A DNA stretch of 64,000 nt, from contig NZ_JACHIS010000001.1 in the NCBI RefSeq assembly GCF_014203365.1, positions 5,580,001 through 5,644,000 of the forward strand. The letters are read 5' to 3'. A program made the translations under genes and the position numbers. The stretch's first letter is position 1; every line of letters starts with the position of its first letter. Source of the stretch: Actinoalloteichus hymeniacidonis (lineage in GTDB: Bacteria > Actinomycetota > Actinomycetes > Mycobacteriales > Pseudonocardiaceae). Under the pieces are notes generated by a model that did not search any database, was not told where the DNA came from, and was given only the letters and a program-made list of their open reading frames with translations. This document shows positions 52,070-60,501 of the stretch, piece after piece.

Positions 52070-53152
52070 ATGAGCGTCCGGCTGAAACTCACCCTCAGCT
52101 ACGCCGGTTTCCTGCTCCTGACCGGCGCCATGCTGCTGGCCGCCGTCTGGCTGTTCCTACTCCGCTATGTCCCGGATGAGGCAATCCACCTCACCGACGG
52201 TTTCGTGCCCAACCAAACGGATCTGCTGCGTGCCTTCACACCGGCCGCGACCCTGGTGCTGCTGTTCCTGCTCGTGGTCGGGGTGGTGGGAGGCTGGTTC
52301 TTGGCCGGGCGGATGCTCGCGCCGCTGAATCGCATCGGAGTCGCCGCCAGGCTGGCCGCGAGCGGATCGCTGTCCCACCGGATCGCGATGCCCGGCTCCA
52401 GGGACGAGTTCAGCGAACTCGCCGACGTCTTCGACATCATGCTCGGCAGACTCGAATCCCACGTCGCCGAGCAACAGCGGTTCGCCGCGAATGCCTCCCA
52501 CGAGCTGCGCACACCGCTGGCCATCTCGCACACCCTGCTGGAGGTGGCGCGTAACGACCCGGATCGCGACGTGGACGCACTGATCGCGCGGCTGGGCACC
52601 GTCAACACCCGAGCGATCGAGCTGACCGAGGCGCTACTGCTGCTCAGTCGGTCCGACCGACGATCCTTCGCCCGTGAGGTCGTCGATCTGTCGCTGATGG
52701 CGGACGAGGCCGTGGAGACGCTGCTCCCGCTCGCCGAACAACGCGGCATCACCCTCGACGTCACCGGCGAACCGGCCAGGACCATCGGCTCGGCGGGGCT
52801 GTTGCTGCGGGTGGCGACGAACCTCGTGCAGAACGCCATCGTCCACAACCTGCCCGCCGACGGCATGATCTCGGTGCACACCGATGTCCGGCAGGGTGCG
52901 GCGGTGCTGCGCGTCGAGAACACCGGCAACATGCTCTCCCCTGCGCTGCTCTCGACGCTGCTGGAGCCCTTCCAACGCGGCAGTGAACGGGTGCACGACA
53001 ACGATCACGCAGGCGTCGGCCTCGGCCTGGCGATCGTGCAGAGCATCACCAGGGCACACGACGGAACGGTGCACATCGAGGCCCGACCCGCAGGTGGGCT
53101 CATCGTCACCGTGTGGCTGCCGGTCGCGCCGCCGGAAACGCCGCAACACTGA
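52070..53152 (+). CDS. Sensor histidine kinase (EnvZ/CseC-like)
   Basis: A 360-residue kinase from the ATG at 52070; a GTG at 52052 that overlaps the regulator is possible. The first membrane segment is at about 8-30, a short extracellular loop follows, then the second segment (LVLLFLLVVGVVGGWFLAGR), a HAMP domain, and the phospho-His in FAANASHELRTPLAISH (about 146). The ATPase part has NLVQNAIVHN, VRVENTG-type N and D boxes, and HAGVGLGLAIVQSITRAHDG. It partners with the upstream regulator. Confidence 0.91.
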   Translation: MSVRLKLTLSYAGFLLLTGAMLLAAVWLFLLRYVPDEAIHLTDGFVPNQTDLLRAFTPAATLVLLFLLVVGVVGGWFLAGRMLAPLNRIGVAARLAASGSLSHRIAMPGSRDEFSELADVFDIMLGRLESHVAEQQRFAANASHELRTPLAISHTLLEVARNDPDRDVDALIARLGTVNTRAIELTEALLLLSRSDRRSFAREVVDLSLMADEAVETLLPLAEQRGITLDVTGEPARTIGSAGLLLRVATNLVQNAIVHNLPADGMISVHTDVRQGAAVLRVENTGNMLSPALLSTLLEPFQRGSERVHDNDHAGVGLGLAIVQSITRAHDGTVHIEARPAGGLIVTVWLPVAPPETPQH

Positions 53153-53177
53153 GCCGGCCCGAGCTCTTCGAGGCATG

Positions 53178-53231
53178 CCGCTTCACCGGGGTCAACCGCT
53201 TCACCAGTGTCAACCGCTTCACCGGTGTCAG
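53178..53231. repeat. Three tandem copies of an 18-base repeat
   Basis: CCGCTTCACCGGGGTCAA, CCGCTTCACCAGTGTCAA and CCGCTTCACCGGTGTCAG follow one another without gaps. The array runs from just past the kinase stop over the stop codon of the broken CPBP gene. Confidence 0.7.
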
Positions 53232-54023
53232 CGCCGAACGCCCAGCCGGGCCGACGTCGAGACGAGCACCGTGATGCCCAGCATCAGATAGGTCGTCTGG
53301 CGCAGGATGTCGAAGAACAACGGGCCGGGTGGGTCAAAGGCGAAGGTCGACTGGTAGAGGTGACCACCCCAGGTATTGCCCGCAGCGTGAGGGCTACCAG
53401 CAAAACGCTGCCGCCCGTTCGGTTGAACAGCCAGGTGTAGATCACCGAGTCGCCCAGTATCCCGAGGAAGAACGCCAGCAGAATCGGCAACCAGAGGTCA
53501 TTTCCGGTGACGATCAGCGGAACATGCCAGCCGAACCACAGCACACCGGTCAGCCCGCTGGCGACCACCGGGCCGTGCCGCTGTTGTAACCGCGGCAGCA
53601 CAAAGCCGCGCCAACCGAACTCCTCGCCCAGACCGCGAGCACGAAGATCAGCACGAGATTGATCGGGACCGACACCAGCACCGACATCGGTGGTAGGACC
53701 ACTTCTGTTGGGAAGAACACTGCGGTGACCAGGTAGGCCGCCCCGAGCACACAGCCGCCCACTCCGAACGCGACGAGGTACCACCGGCCGGCCGCCTTCC
53801 AGATCAGCAGTCGACGCGACAACGCCTACTCGCCCGTCGACGGCCAGTGTCAGGAGGAAGGCGCAGGCACTCGGCCCGACCAGCACGATCGCCACCATGG
53901 CATGCGGTCCGCCGATGATCTGCAGCGGCCAACTGACCACCAGCAGCAGTACGTAGAACCCCAGCACCGGGTAGCGCCGAAGCAACGCGAACCGTCGGGG
54001 CTGTCTGGGTCGGTCACGCGCAT
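53228..54023 (-). pseudogene. CPBP intramembrane protease, broken by several frameshifts
   Basis: All parts of a CPBP (Abi-type) membrane protease can be read, but in three phases. They run from VLGFYVLLLVVSWPLQIIGG near 53960, to LSRRLLIWKAAGRWYLVAFG from about 53823, to GLGEEFGWRGFVLPRL from about 53633, to HAAGNTWGGHLYQSTFAFD from about 53385, ending at a TGA at 53228. The family's three active motifs (EExxxR, FxxxH as FGWH, and HxxxN) are all intact. The changes look like one inserted base and two lost bases, plus a possible fourth shift near the start (MRVTDPDSP at 54023). Either the gene died recently or the assembly has base errors here. Confidence 0.78.
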
Positions 54024-54225
54024 CTCCGAGACCTTGCTTTCCCTGCCCGCCTGGAGGCTCCCCGGTTCACCGGCGACGACACGACCGTTGCATCCATACC
54101 CGTCGGCCGAGTAGCCCGCCACCGAGATCGACGCACGAGGGCGATGAACTGGAATTCACGGAAGCGAAGGAAGTCGAATGGCAGGAAATCGCCCTCCCTG
54201 CCACTTTCAATTTATAGCGCACCCC

Positions 54226-54244
54226 GGGTCTTGCGGCAAGGCCC
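54226..54244. promoter_or_regulatory. Rifamycin-associated element (RAE)
   Basis: GGGTCTTGCGGCAAGGCCC is a 19-base near-palindrome 57 bases upstream of the rifampin phosphotransferase gene. It matches what is known of the RAE (core CTTGCGGCAAG flanked by G and C runs), found upstream of rifamycin-inactivating genes in actinomycetes and needed for induction by rifamycins. Confidence 0.78.
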
Positions 54245-54301
54245 GGGTCATGCCGCACAATCCTTCGGCCACCACCGGAAACCTCAGGGGGAAGTAGCAG
54301 A

Positions 54302-56935
54302 ATGCTTGATTCGCAACACAATCCAACGAGTTCTTCACCGTCCGCTGACTATGTGCTGGACCTTGCGGAGATCAACCCTTCGCAGGTCGCGCTGGTCGGC
54401 GGTAAGGCAGCTCACCTAGGATCACTTTCCCGAATGGCGGACATCAGCGTTCCCGCAGGCTATTGCGTGACGACGAATGCCTTCCGGCGAATCATGGCGG
54501 AAGCCCCGGGAATCGAGAATCTCCTCGATCGACTTGCAGGCATGAAATCCGACGATCGGGGCATGATTCGCACCCTCAGTGCCGAAATCCGCAATAGCAT
54601 CGAGCAGACCCCCATCCCGGCCGATCTCGCGGCGGCGATCACTGGGCCGCTCGATCGATTCGGTGCGGCGGCCGCCTACGCCGTCCGATCCAGCGCGACG
54701 GCCGAGGATCTACCCACAGCCTCGTTCGCGGGCCAGCAGGACACCTACCTCAACGTCATGGGTGCGAGTTCGATCCTCGACCATGTCCGCCGCTGCTGGG
54801 CTTCGCTGTTCACCGAGCGGGCCGTGACCTATCGGCTGCGCAACGGCTTCGACCACCGCGAGGTTCGCCTGGCCGTGGTGGTGCAACGACTGGTCGTCTC
54901 CGACGTCGCAGGAATCCTGTTCACCGCCGACCCCGTCACGTCCAACCGCAGGGTCGCCACCGTGGAAGCCGGCTTCGGTCTAGGGGAGGCCCTGGTATCC
55001 GGAGTGGTGAACGCGGATGTCTACCGGGTGCGCGACGGGGTGGTCCTCGATAAGACGATCGCCGCCAAACGATTGACGGTGCGGGCGATACCGGCAGGCG
55101 GCACGCGGGAAGAAGCGCTAGCCGTCGATCGGCAACGGGAACCGACGCTCACCGACGTGCAGGCGGTCAGACTCGTTGAGTTGGGCAGGCGGATCGAGAC
55201 GCACTTCGGCCGCCCGCAGGACATCGAGTGGTGTCTGACCGACGGCGAGTTCCAAATCGTGCAGAGCCGTCCGATCACCACGCTGTTCCCCATCCCGGAG
55301 AGCGGGGACGAATCCAACCACGTCTATGTCTCGGTCGGCCATCAGCAGATGATGACCGACCCGATCAAACCGCTGGGTCTGTCCTTCTGGCAGCTGACGA
55401 CGCCACGGCGGATGGCCGAGGCGGCGGGCAGGTTGTTCGTCGATGTCACCACAGCCTTGGGTTCGCCCGCGAGTCGCGACGGACTCCTCGATGCGCTCGG
55501 AAAGTCGGATCCACTGATCACGGATGCCCTGCAAACGGTCCTCGATCGGGGCGACTTCATCCCGCCGAATGAGGGCGGCGCGCCCGTCGGTCCGGGTACC
55601 AACCAGCCCACCGATCCGCTCGAAACGGATCCGGCCATCGTCACCGGGTTGATCCAGCGCGGCCGGGAATCCACGGCTGCCGCAGGCCGCGACATCCAGA
55701 CGCGGTCGGGACCGGAGCTGTTCGACTTCATCCGCGCCGATCTCGGCGAGTTGCAGCGTGTCGTGTTCGACCCGCTCGGCCATCGGGTGATCCTGGCGGT
55801 GGTGGAGGCGACCTGGTGGCTGAATGACAATCTCCAGGCATGGCTGGGCGAGGACAACGCCGCCGACACGCTCATCCAGTCCGCGCCGAACAACATCACC
55901 TCGGAGATGGGCCTGGCATTGCTGGACGTCGCAGATGCGATCCGGCCGTATCCGGCGGTGGTGGCCTTCCTCCGGACCGTCGAGCACGACGACTTCGCCG
56001 CGGAGCTGGCGGGGCTGGTCGGTGGACCCGAGTCGTTGACCGCCATCCGGGGTTATCTGGACGCCTATGGGATGCGCTGTGTCGGCGAGATCGACATCAC
56101 CCGGCCGCGTTGGAGCGAACAACCCAGCGCCCTGGTGCCGCTGATCCTCGGCAACATCGACAACTTCGAGCGGGGCGCCCGAGGACAGCGCTTCGAGCAG
56201 GGCCTGCAGCAGGCGAAACAGAAGGAACAAAACCTTCTGGAACGCCTGCGCGCCTTGCCGGACGACGAGAACAAAGCCGAGGAGACCCAGCGGATGATCG
56301 ACCGACTCCGCACCTTCGTGGGCTACCGGGAGTACCCGAAGTACGGCATGGTCAGCCGCTACTTCATCTACAAACGCGCTCTCCTGGCCGAGGCCGACCG
56401 GCTGGTGCGAGCAGGCGTGCTTCACGAACAGGCGGACGCCTATTTCCTGAGGTTCGAGGAGTTGCAGGAGGTCGTGCGCACCGGCGAGGTGGATCAGGCG
56501 CTCATTCACAGCCGTAGGGAGGCGTTCGAGTCGTATCGAGCGCTGACGCCACCACGGGTCCTCACCTCGGATGGCGAGGCTCTGGCGGGCACCTATCGCC
56601 GCGACAACCTGCCCGCAGGCGCGTTGATCGGTCTACCGGTCTCCACCGGAGCCGTCGAAGGACGGGCCCGCGTGGTCTTGGAGATGACGGAGGCCGATCT
56701 AGAACCGGACGACATCCTCGTCACCGCATTCACCGACCCGAGTTGGTCGCCGCTCTTCATCGGGATCAAGGGCCTGGTGACCGAGGTAGGCGGCCGGATG
56801 ACCCACGGCGCAGTGATCGCCCGTGAGTACGGCCTGCCCGCCGTGGTGGGGGTCGAGCACGCCACTCGGCTGATCCGCGACGGTCAGCGAATCCGGGTGA
56901 ACGGGACACAGGGCTACGTCGAGCTCCTCGATTAG
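54302..56935 (+). CDS. rph: Rifampin phosphotransferase
   Basis: An 877-residue three-domain enzyme related to PEP synthase that inactivates rifamycins by adding the beta-phosphate of ATP to the ansa-chain hydroxyl at C21. The ATP-binding domain (about 1-325) has GGKAAHLG, SSATAEDLPTASFAGQQDTY and ADPVTSNRR. The large middle domain (about 330-770), which holds the drug, contains QQMMTDPIKPLGLSFW and PKYGMVSRYFIYKRALL. The C-terminal swivelling domain carries the phospho-His, His835 in GGRMTHGAVIAREYGLP, where PEP synthase would have a longer PEP-binding module. The length and the RAE upstream favour rph over ppsA. Confidence 0.9.
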   Translation: MLDSQHNPTSSSPSADYVLDLAEINPSQVALVGGKAAHLGSLSRMADISVPAGYCVTTNAFRRIMAEAPGIENLLDRLAGMKSDDRGMIRTLSAEIRNSIEQTPIPADLAAAITGPLDRFGAAAAYAVRSSATAEDLPTASFAGQQDTYLNVMGASSILDHVRRCWASLFTERAVTYRLRNGFDHREVRLAVVVQRLVVSDVAGILFTADPVTSNRRVATVEAGFGLGEALVSGVVNADVYRVRDGVVLDKTIAAKRLTVRAIPAGGTREEALAVDRQREPTLTDVQAVRLVELGRRIETHFGRPQDIEWCLTDGEFQIVQSRPITTLFPIPESGDESNHVYVSVGHQQMMTDPIKPLGLSFWQLTTPRRMAEAAGRLFVDVTTALGSPASRDGLLDALGKSDPLITDALQTVLDRGDFIPPNEGGAPVGPGTNQPTDPLETDPAIVTGLIQRGRESTAAAGRDIQTRSGPELFDFIRADLGELQRVVFDPLGHRVILAVVEATWWLNDNLQAWLGEDNAADTLIQSAPNNITSEMGLALLDVADAIRPYPAVVAFLRTVEHDDFAAELAGLVGGPESLTAIRGYLDAYGMRCVGEIDITRPRWSEQPSALVPLILGNIDNFERGARGQRFEQGLQQAKQKEQNLLERLRALPDDENKAEETQRMIDRLRTFVGYREYPKYGMVSRYFIYKRALLAEADRLVRAGVLHEQADAYFLRFEELQEVVRTGEVDQALIHSRREAFESYRALTPPRVLTSDGEALAGTYRRDNLPAGALIGLPVSTGAVEGRARVVLEMTEADLEPDDILVTAFTDPSWSPLFIGIKGLVTEVGGRMTHGAVIAREYGLPAVVGVEHATRLIRDGQRIRVNGTQGYVELLD

Positions 56936-56966
56936 TTTCGGGCGGGGCTGATGCACGACACTGTCC

Positions 56967-56983
56967 GGCCTCATCGAGAGGCC
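56967..56983. terminator. Small hairpin between rph and the serine hydrolase
   Basis: GGCCTC and GAGGCC with a 5-base loop, in the 130-base gap between convergent genes. There is no T-run; a weak terminator candidate. Confidence 0.35.
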
Positions 56984-57066
56984 TGCGTCGTTCATGTTTC
57001 GGCATCGTCCCGCTCGTCCCGGCCCATCGACTGAAGCCTCGGGCTGCCCCGCCTGCGACTCGAGCG

Positions 57067-58149
57067 CTAGAGAAGTCTCGTGAACGTACCTTCGGTCAGC
57101 TCGGGGCCGAGTTCTTCGAAGTCCCACTGCCCTTGATCGCTGATCGCCTGCGTGCTGATCCAGAACACCATGGCCCGGCCGTCGGGTGTGCGCGCGATCT
57201 CACCGTATGCGTTGGCGTTCGCTCCGTTGTGCCATGCGGCCGTCTGACCGTCCAACTCGGTGATGACCCAGCCATAGCCGTAGTGCGTATCCTCGGGTTC
57301 CTCGCGGACATGCGGCTCGAACAGCTGCGACTTCGCATCCTGATTTAGGACATCGTCTTCGAGCAGTGCGACGTGCCATCGGAACATGTCACGCGCGGTG
57401 GAGAGTAAACCGCCGTTGCCCCGCAGATTCCAGTACGGCCCGTCCTCAGCCCAAGGGCGCCCCGTCGGCCTGCCTTGGGCGGCATCGTCTGCGTCGTACT
57501 CGATGGCGATGTCAGCCTGATTCCAGTCGGGGAGCACATAGCCGGTCGAGGTCATGCCCGCCGGGGTGAATAGGTGTTCGACTAGAAACGCCTCATAGCC
57601 GCTGGCGGAAGCCATTTCGACGATGGCGGCAAGCAGGCTGTAGCCGAGATTCGAATACGCATAGACGGTCCCCGGTGCCGACTGCAACGTCGAGTCCATG
57701 GCTCGATCGATCAGTTCGTCCCGCATGACGGGCTCGTAATCGTCGCCGAGGCCTCCGGCCAGCCCAGAGGTATGGGTCAGCAGGTGCTCCACGGTGATCG
57801 CACGTTTGTCCACCGGCACGTGATCGAAATAGTCGCTGATCGGATCGTCGACGCTCAGTTCGCCGCGCATCTGGAGCTTGAGCACGGCGGCGGCGGTGAA
57901 CTGCTTGGTCATCGACATCACGTCTACGACTGTGTCGCATCCGAATGGGACCTGGTCTTCCTCGTTGGCGAAGCCCCAACCCTGACACACGGTGAGTTCA
58001 TCACTCTGCGCCGCGATCAGGATCCCACGGGACTGCTCGGGCACCGTCTCCGCAACGAACTCCTCGATGGAATCCGGACCTGCCCAACCGCAACCGGCAA
58101 CCACAAGCGCCATCGCAATGAGGATCCCGCCCGCTCTATTTCGCCTCAC
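57067..58149 (-). CDS. Beta-lactamase-fold serine hydrolase lipoprotein
   Basis: A 360-residue lipoprotein of the class C beta-lactamase / D-aminopeptidase group. The signal ends in the lipobox VAGC (Cys20). The active-site motifs are SMTK (79-82, nucleophile Ser79), YSN (in VYAYSNLGYS, about 155) and a HNG box in AWHNGANANA near the end, in place of KTG. The enzyme probably hydrolyses a D-amino-acid peptide or ester outside the cell. Its length and the H-N-G variant argue against a true beta-lactamase. It stands alone with no partner. Confidence 0.85.
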   Translation of the reverse strand: MRRNRAGGILIAMALVVAGCGWAGPDSIEEFVAETVPEQSRGILIAAQSDELTVCQGWGFANEEDQVPFGCDTVVDVMSMTKQFTAAAVLKLQMRGELSVDDPISDYFDHVPVDKRAITVEHLLTHTSGLAGGLGDDYEPVMRDELIDRAMDSTLQSAPGTVYAYSNLGYSLLAAIVEMASASGYEAFLVEHLFTPAGMTSTGYVLPDWNQADIAIEYDADDAAQGRPTGRPWAEDGPYWNLRGNGGLLSTARDMFRWHVALLEDDVLNQDAKSQLFEPHVREEPEDTHYGYGWVITELDGQTAAWHNGANANAYGEIARTPDGRAMVFWISTQAISDQGQWDFEELGPELTEGTFTRLL

Positions 58150-58485
58150 GGTGTGCCACCCCGGCTGATCCCCGCGCTCCGACGACTCCTGGTGTGGTCG
58201 CCCCTGGACACGGCGAAGGCGCCGCGCAGGAGAAGCGTTGCACGGGATGGCGTCTCTTGTACCCCCATTGTCGACATCGCTGCTTCTTTCGCAGCGCGCT
58301 CAACACCGCCCTGGGAAAGGCGGATTCGGCATCGCGCCGCAGGGACATGTTGGTGGCAGCACACAGCACGCCGCCGAGCCCACTGTCACGATCGTCTCGA
58401 AGACCGCCAATCGATGGTGTCGCCGATGACATATTGGTCAAGCGCGCATGTCTCGTCCCCGCCTCTGAGATGAAGGGAACCGCGC
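58150..58485. other. Divergent intergenic region
   Basis: About 336 bases between the serine hydrolase (leftward) and the GAP-family gene (rightward). No gene, operator or terminator can be supported. The frames that cross it are Arg/Ser-rich and unlike known proteins. Confidence 0.4.
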
Positions 58486-59166
58486 ATGTCCGTGGTGACC
58501 GTGATCGCCGTGCTGGGTCTGGCGGCACTGGACATGCTCAGCCCTGCGGTCATCGGCGTCACGATCTACCTGATGCTCGCCCGGCCGCACAGATCCGTTC
58601 TTCTGCTGAGCACCTATCTGGGCACGGTCGCGGTCTCGTACTTCGCGCTCGGTGTGCTGCTCATGCTCGGCCTAGGCACGATCGTCCATACCATCGATCC
58701 CACCGTGTCGGCATGGGTGCAGGCAGGCATCGGCGTCGCGTTGTTCGCTGGAAGCTGGTTCATTCCCGATCGAAACCCCGATCGCACTTCCATGCGGGAG
58801 CGGACGGTCACCGTCCGGTCGATGATGCTGCTCGGGTTGGGGACATGGTTATTCGAGTTCTATACGGCGGTGCCGTACTTCGGCGCAATCGGCATCATGA
58901 CCTCCGCCGAACTGGAAGCAGTCGCATGGCTTTCCCTGCTGGGCGCCTATGTGGTGATCATGATCCTGCCCGGCATCGCGCTCTATCTCGCCGGGGTGAT
59001 CATGCGCGAACAGCTACGCGAGCGCCTCGAACGTTGGCAACGCCGTCTGGATTCCGGCTCTCGCGACATGCTGCGCTGGATCGTAGGCATCGCAGGCATC
59101 CTCATCCTTCTCAACGCTTTGCCCGCTGAAATCGCGATCACGATCGCTCAAGCCGGTTCCCGATAA
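58486..59166 (+). CDS. GAP-family membrane protein
   Basis: A 226-residue protein with six membrane segments, with GAAGGGAA upstream of the ATG. The layout VLGLAALDMLSPAVIGVTIY, MLLGLGTWLFEFYTAVPYFG and ILPGIALYLAGVIMREQLRE matches GAP / Sap proteins (LysE-like clan), known from mycobacteria to help place glycolipids across the membrane. The substrate here is unknown. It is the last ordinary gene before the tandem-repeat array. Confidence 0.8.
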   Translation: MSVVTVIAVLGLAALDMLSPAVIGVTIYLMLARPHRSVLLLSTYLGTVAVSYFALGVLLMLGLGTIVHTIDPTVSAWVQAGIGVALFAGSWFIPDRNPDRTSMRERTVTVRSMMLLGLGTWLFEFYTAVPYFGAIGIMTSAELEAVAWLSLLGAYVVIMILPGIALYLAGVIMREQLRERLERWQRRLDSGSRDMLRWIVGIAGILILLNALPAEIAITIAQAGSR

Positions 59167-59550
59167 AGCGTGGGTATCGCCGACATGCGCTCACCGCCCG
59201 GAGAACCTGTGCCGTGTATCGACAAACCGTGTCCGCGATGACGGGGCGCCGTCGCACGTGAGCTCCAGCGCCTCGGAGCGCGGTGGACGGCGGTGATCAC
59301 AATTGTGAGGATCCCGCCGCGGGCCAGCTCGGCGGCTGCCCTGCCAGCACGCCCCCGGCCACGCTGACGAATAAGGAAACGCCTGGCCGAGCTCAATCGA
59401 GGCCGCCTAGCCGTTGCCCCCACCGACCCCAAGCCGCCACGGCCACCCCCGGGGGGGCGGAACCAACTCGGCCGAGGACCCCAAGGGCGAAACCAACCAG
59501 GGCCTGACGGCCCGAGGGCAAAGCCGAGCCGCAAGCCCGAGGGCGAAGCC

Positions 59551-60240
59551 GAGCCGAGCCGCAGGCCCAAGGGCAAAGCCGAGCCGAGCCGCAGGCCCAA
59601 GGGCAAAGCCGAGCCGAGCCGCAGGCCCAAGGGCAAAGCCGAGCCGAGCCGCAGGCCCAAGGGCAAAGCCGAGCCGAGCCGCAGGCCCAAGGGCAAAGCC
59701 GAGCCGAGCCGCAGGCCCAAGGGCAAAGCCGAGCCGAGCCGCAGGCCCAAGGGCAAAGCCGAGCCGAGCCGCAGGCCCAAGGGCAAAGCCGAGCCGAGCC
59801 GCAGGCCCAAGGGCAAAGCCGAGCCGAGCCGCAGGCCCAAGGGCAAAGCCGAGCCGAGCCGCAGGCCCAAGGGCAAAGCCGAGCCGAGCCGCAGGCCCAA
59901 GGGCAAAGCCGAGCCGAGCCGCAGGCCCAAGGGCAAAGCCGAGCCGAGCCGCAGGCCCAAGGGCAAAGCCGAGCCGAGCCGCAGGCCCAAGGGCAAAGCC
60001 GAGCCGAGCCGCAGGCCCAAGGGCAAAGCCGAGCCGAGCCGCAGGCCCAAGGGCAAAGCCGAGCCGAGCCGCAGGCCCAAGGGCAAAGCCGAGCCGAGCC
60101 GCAGGCCCAAGGGCAAAGCCGAGCCGAGCCGCAGGCCCAAGGGCAAAGCCGAGCCGAGCCGCAGGCCCAAGGGCAAAGCCGAGCCGAGCCGCAGGCCCAA
60201 GGGCAAAGCCGAGCCGAGCCGCAGGCCCAAGGGCAAAGCC
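59551..60240. repeat. Array of 23 identical 30-base tandem repeats
   Basis: The unit starts GAGCCGAGCCGCAGGCCCAA and ends GGGCAAAGCC. It is repeated 23 times without a mismatch, with more diverged copies at the left (about 59480-59550) and right (60241-60270). Because the unit is a multiple of three, long open frames cross the array in several phases on both strands (10-residue repeats such as GPRAKPSRAA or RLGSALPLGL). None has a convincing start or family, so I treat them as by-products. There are no unique spacers, so it is not a CRISPR array. It ends 60 bases from a tRNA terminator. Confidence 0.9.
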
Positions 60241-60302
60241 GAGCCGAGCCGGGGGTCCGGGGGCGAAGCCACCCGGGTGGGGCTTGGGGGTTACACCCCC
60301 AA

Positions 60303-60352
60303 ACAAAAAAACGAGGTGAGCCGGTCAATGCAAAGCATTGACACAACTCACC
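60303..60352 (-). terminator. Intrinsic terminator of the tRNA-Ala locus
   Basis: Read leftward: GGTGAG and CTCACC plus GTCAATGC and GCATTGAC (loop TTT) form a two-part hairpin at 60315-60352, followed by a T7 run (60304-60310 as A on the top strand). It lies 10 bases past the 3' end of the tRNA-Ala remnant and is the host terminator of that tRNA. Confidence 0.85.
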
Positions 60353-60362
60353 CCGAATCGAG

Positions 60363-60404
60363 TGGAGCTGCGGGGAATCGAACCCCGGACCTTCTCGATG
60401 CGAA
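60363..60404 (-). other. 3' half of a tRNA-Ala(CGC) gene (att site scar)
   Basis: Read leftward from 60404 the sequence gives a full 7-base anticodon loop TTCGCAT (anticodon CGC), anticodon-stem 3' side CGAGA, variable AGGTC, a perfect T-arm CGGGG-TTCGATT-CCCCG and the acceptor 3' strand CAGCTCC-A. U at position 70 fits the G3-U70 pair of tRNA-Ala. The 5' half is absent: bases from 60405 on do not pair. A broken tRNA with its own terminator in place is what is left at one end when an integrative element inserts into the gene and carries its own copy of the 3' part. Confidence 0.75.
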
Positions 60405-60417
60405 CTACTGGCGCCAC

Positions 60418-60474
60418 GGTCGTTCATGGTCATTGCGGTCGATCGAGGGTCGTTAACGGGCAGCGAAGGTCATC
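60418..60474. repeat. Helically phased GGTC(G/A)(T/A)T repeats beside the att site
   Basis: GGTCGTT (60418), GGTCATT (60428), GGTCGAT (60437), GGTCGTT (60448) and GGTCATC (60468) start 10, 9, 11 and 20 bases apart, one or two turns of DNA, immediately inside the att scar. They look like arm-type sites for an integrase or an excisionase. Confidence 0.5.
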
Positions 60475-60501
60475 CGCGTTCGGTGGCGTTGCTGTACTTC
60501 G

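Noticed and set aside
50668-53152. A full vancomycin-resistance cluster
   Set aside because: Only the carboxypeptidase and two-component genes are present; no vanH, vanA or vanX-type neighbours are seen.
57067-58149. True beta-lactamase
   Set aside because: SxxK and YxN are present but the third motif is HNG, and the lipoprotein layout fits the broad serine-hydrolase family better.
59551-60240. Possible CRISPR array
   Set aside because: The units are contiguous and identical with no unique spacers, and no cas gene is near.
59414-60319. Long open frames across the 30-base array (301, 346 and 374 codons on both strands)
   Set aside because: They exist because the unit is a multiple of three with no stop in several phases. 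No ribosome site, family or codon bias supports one frame over the others.
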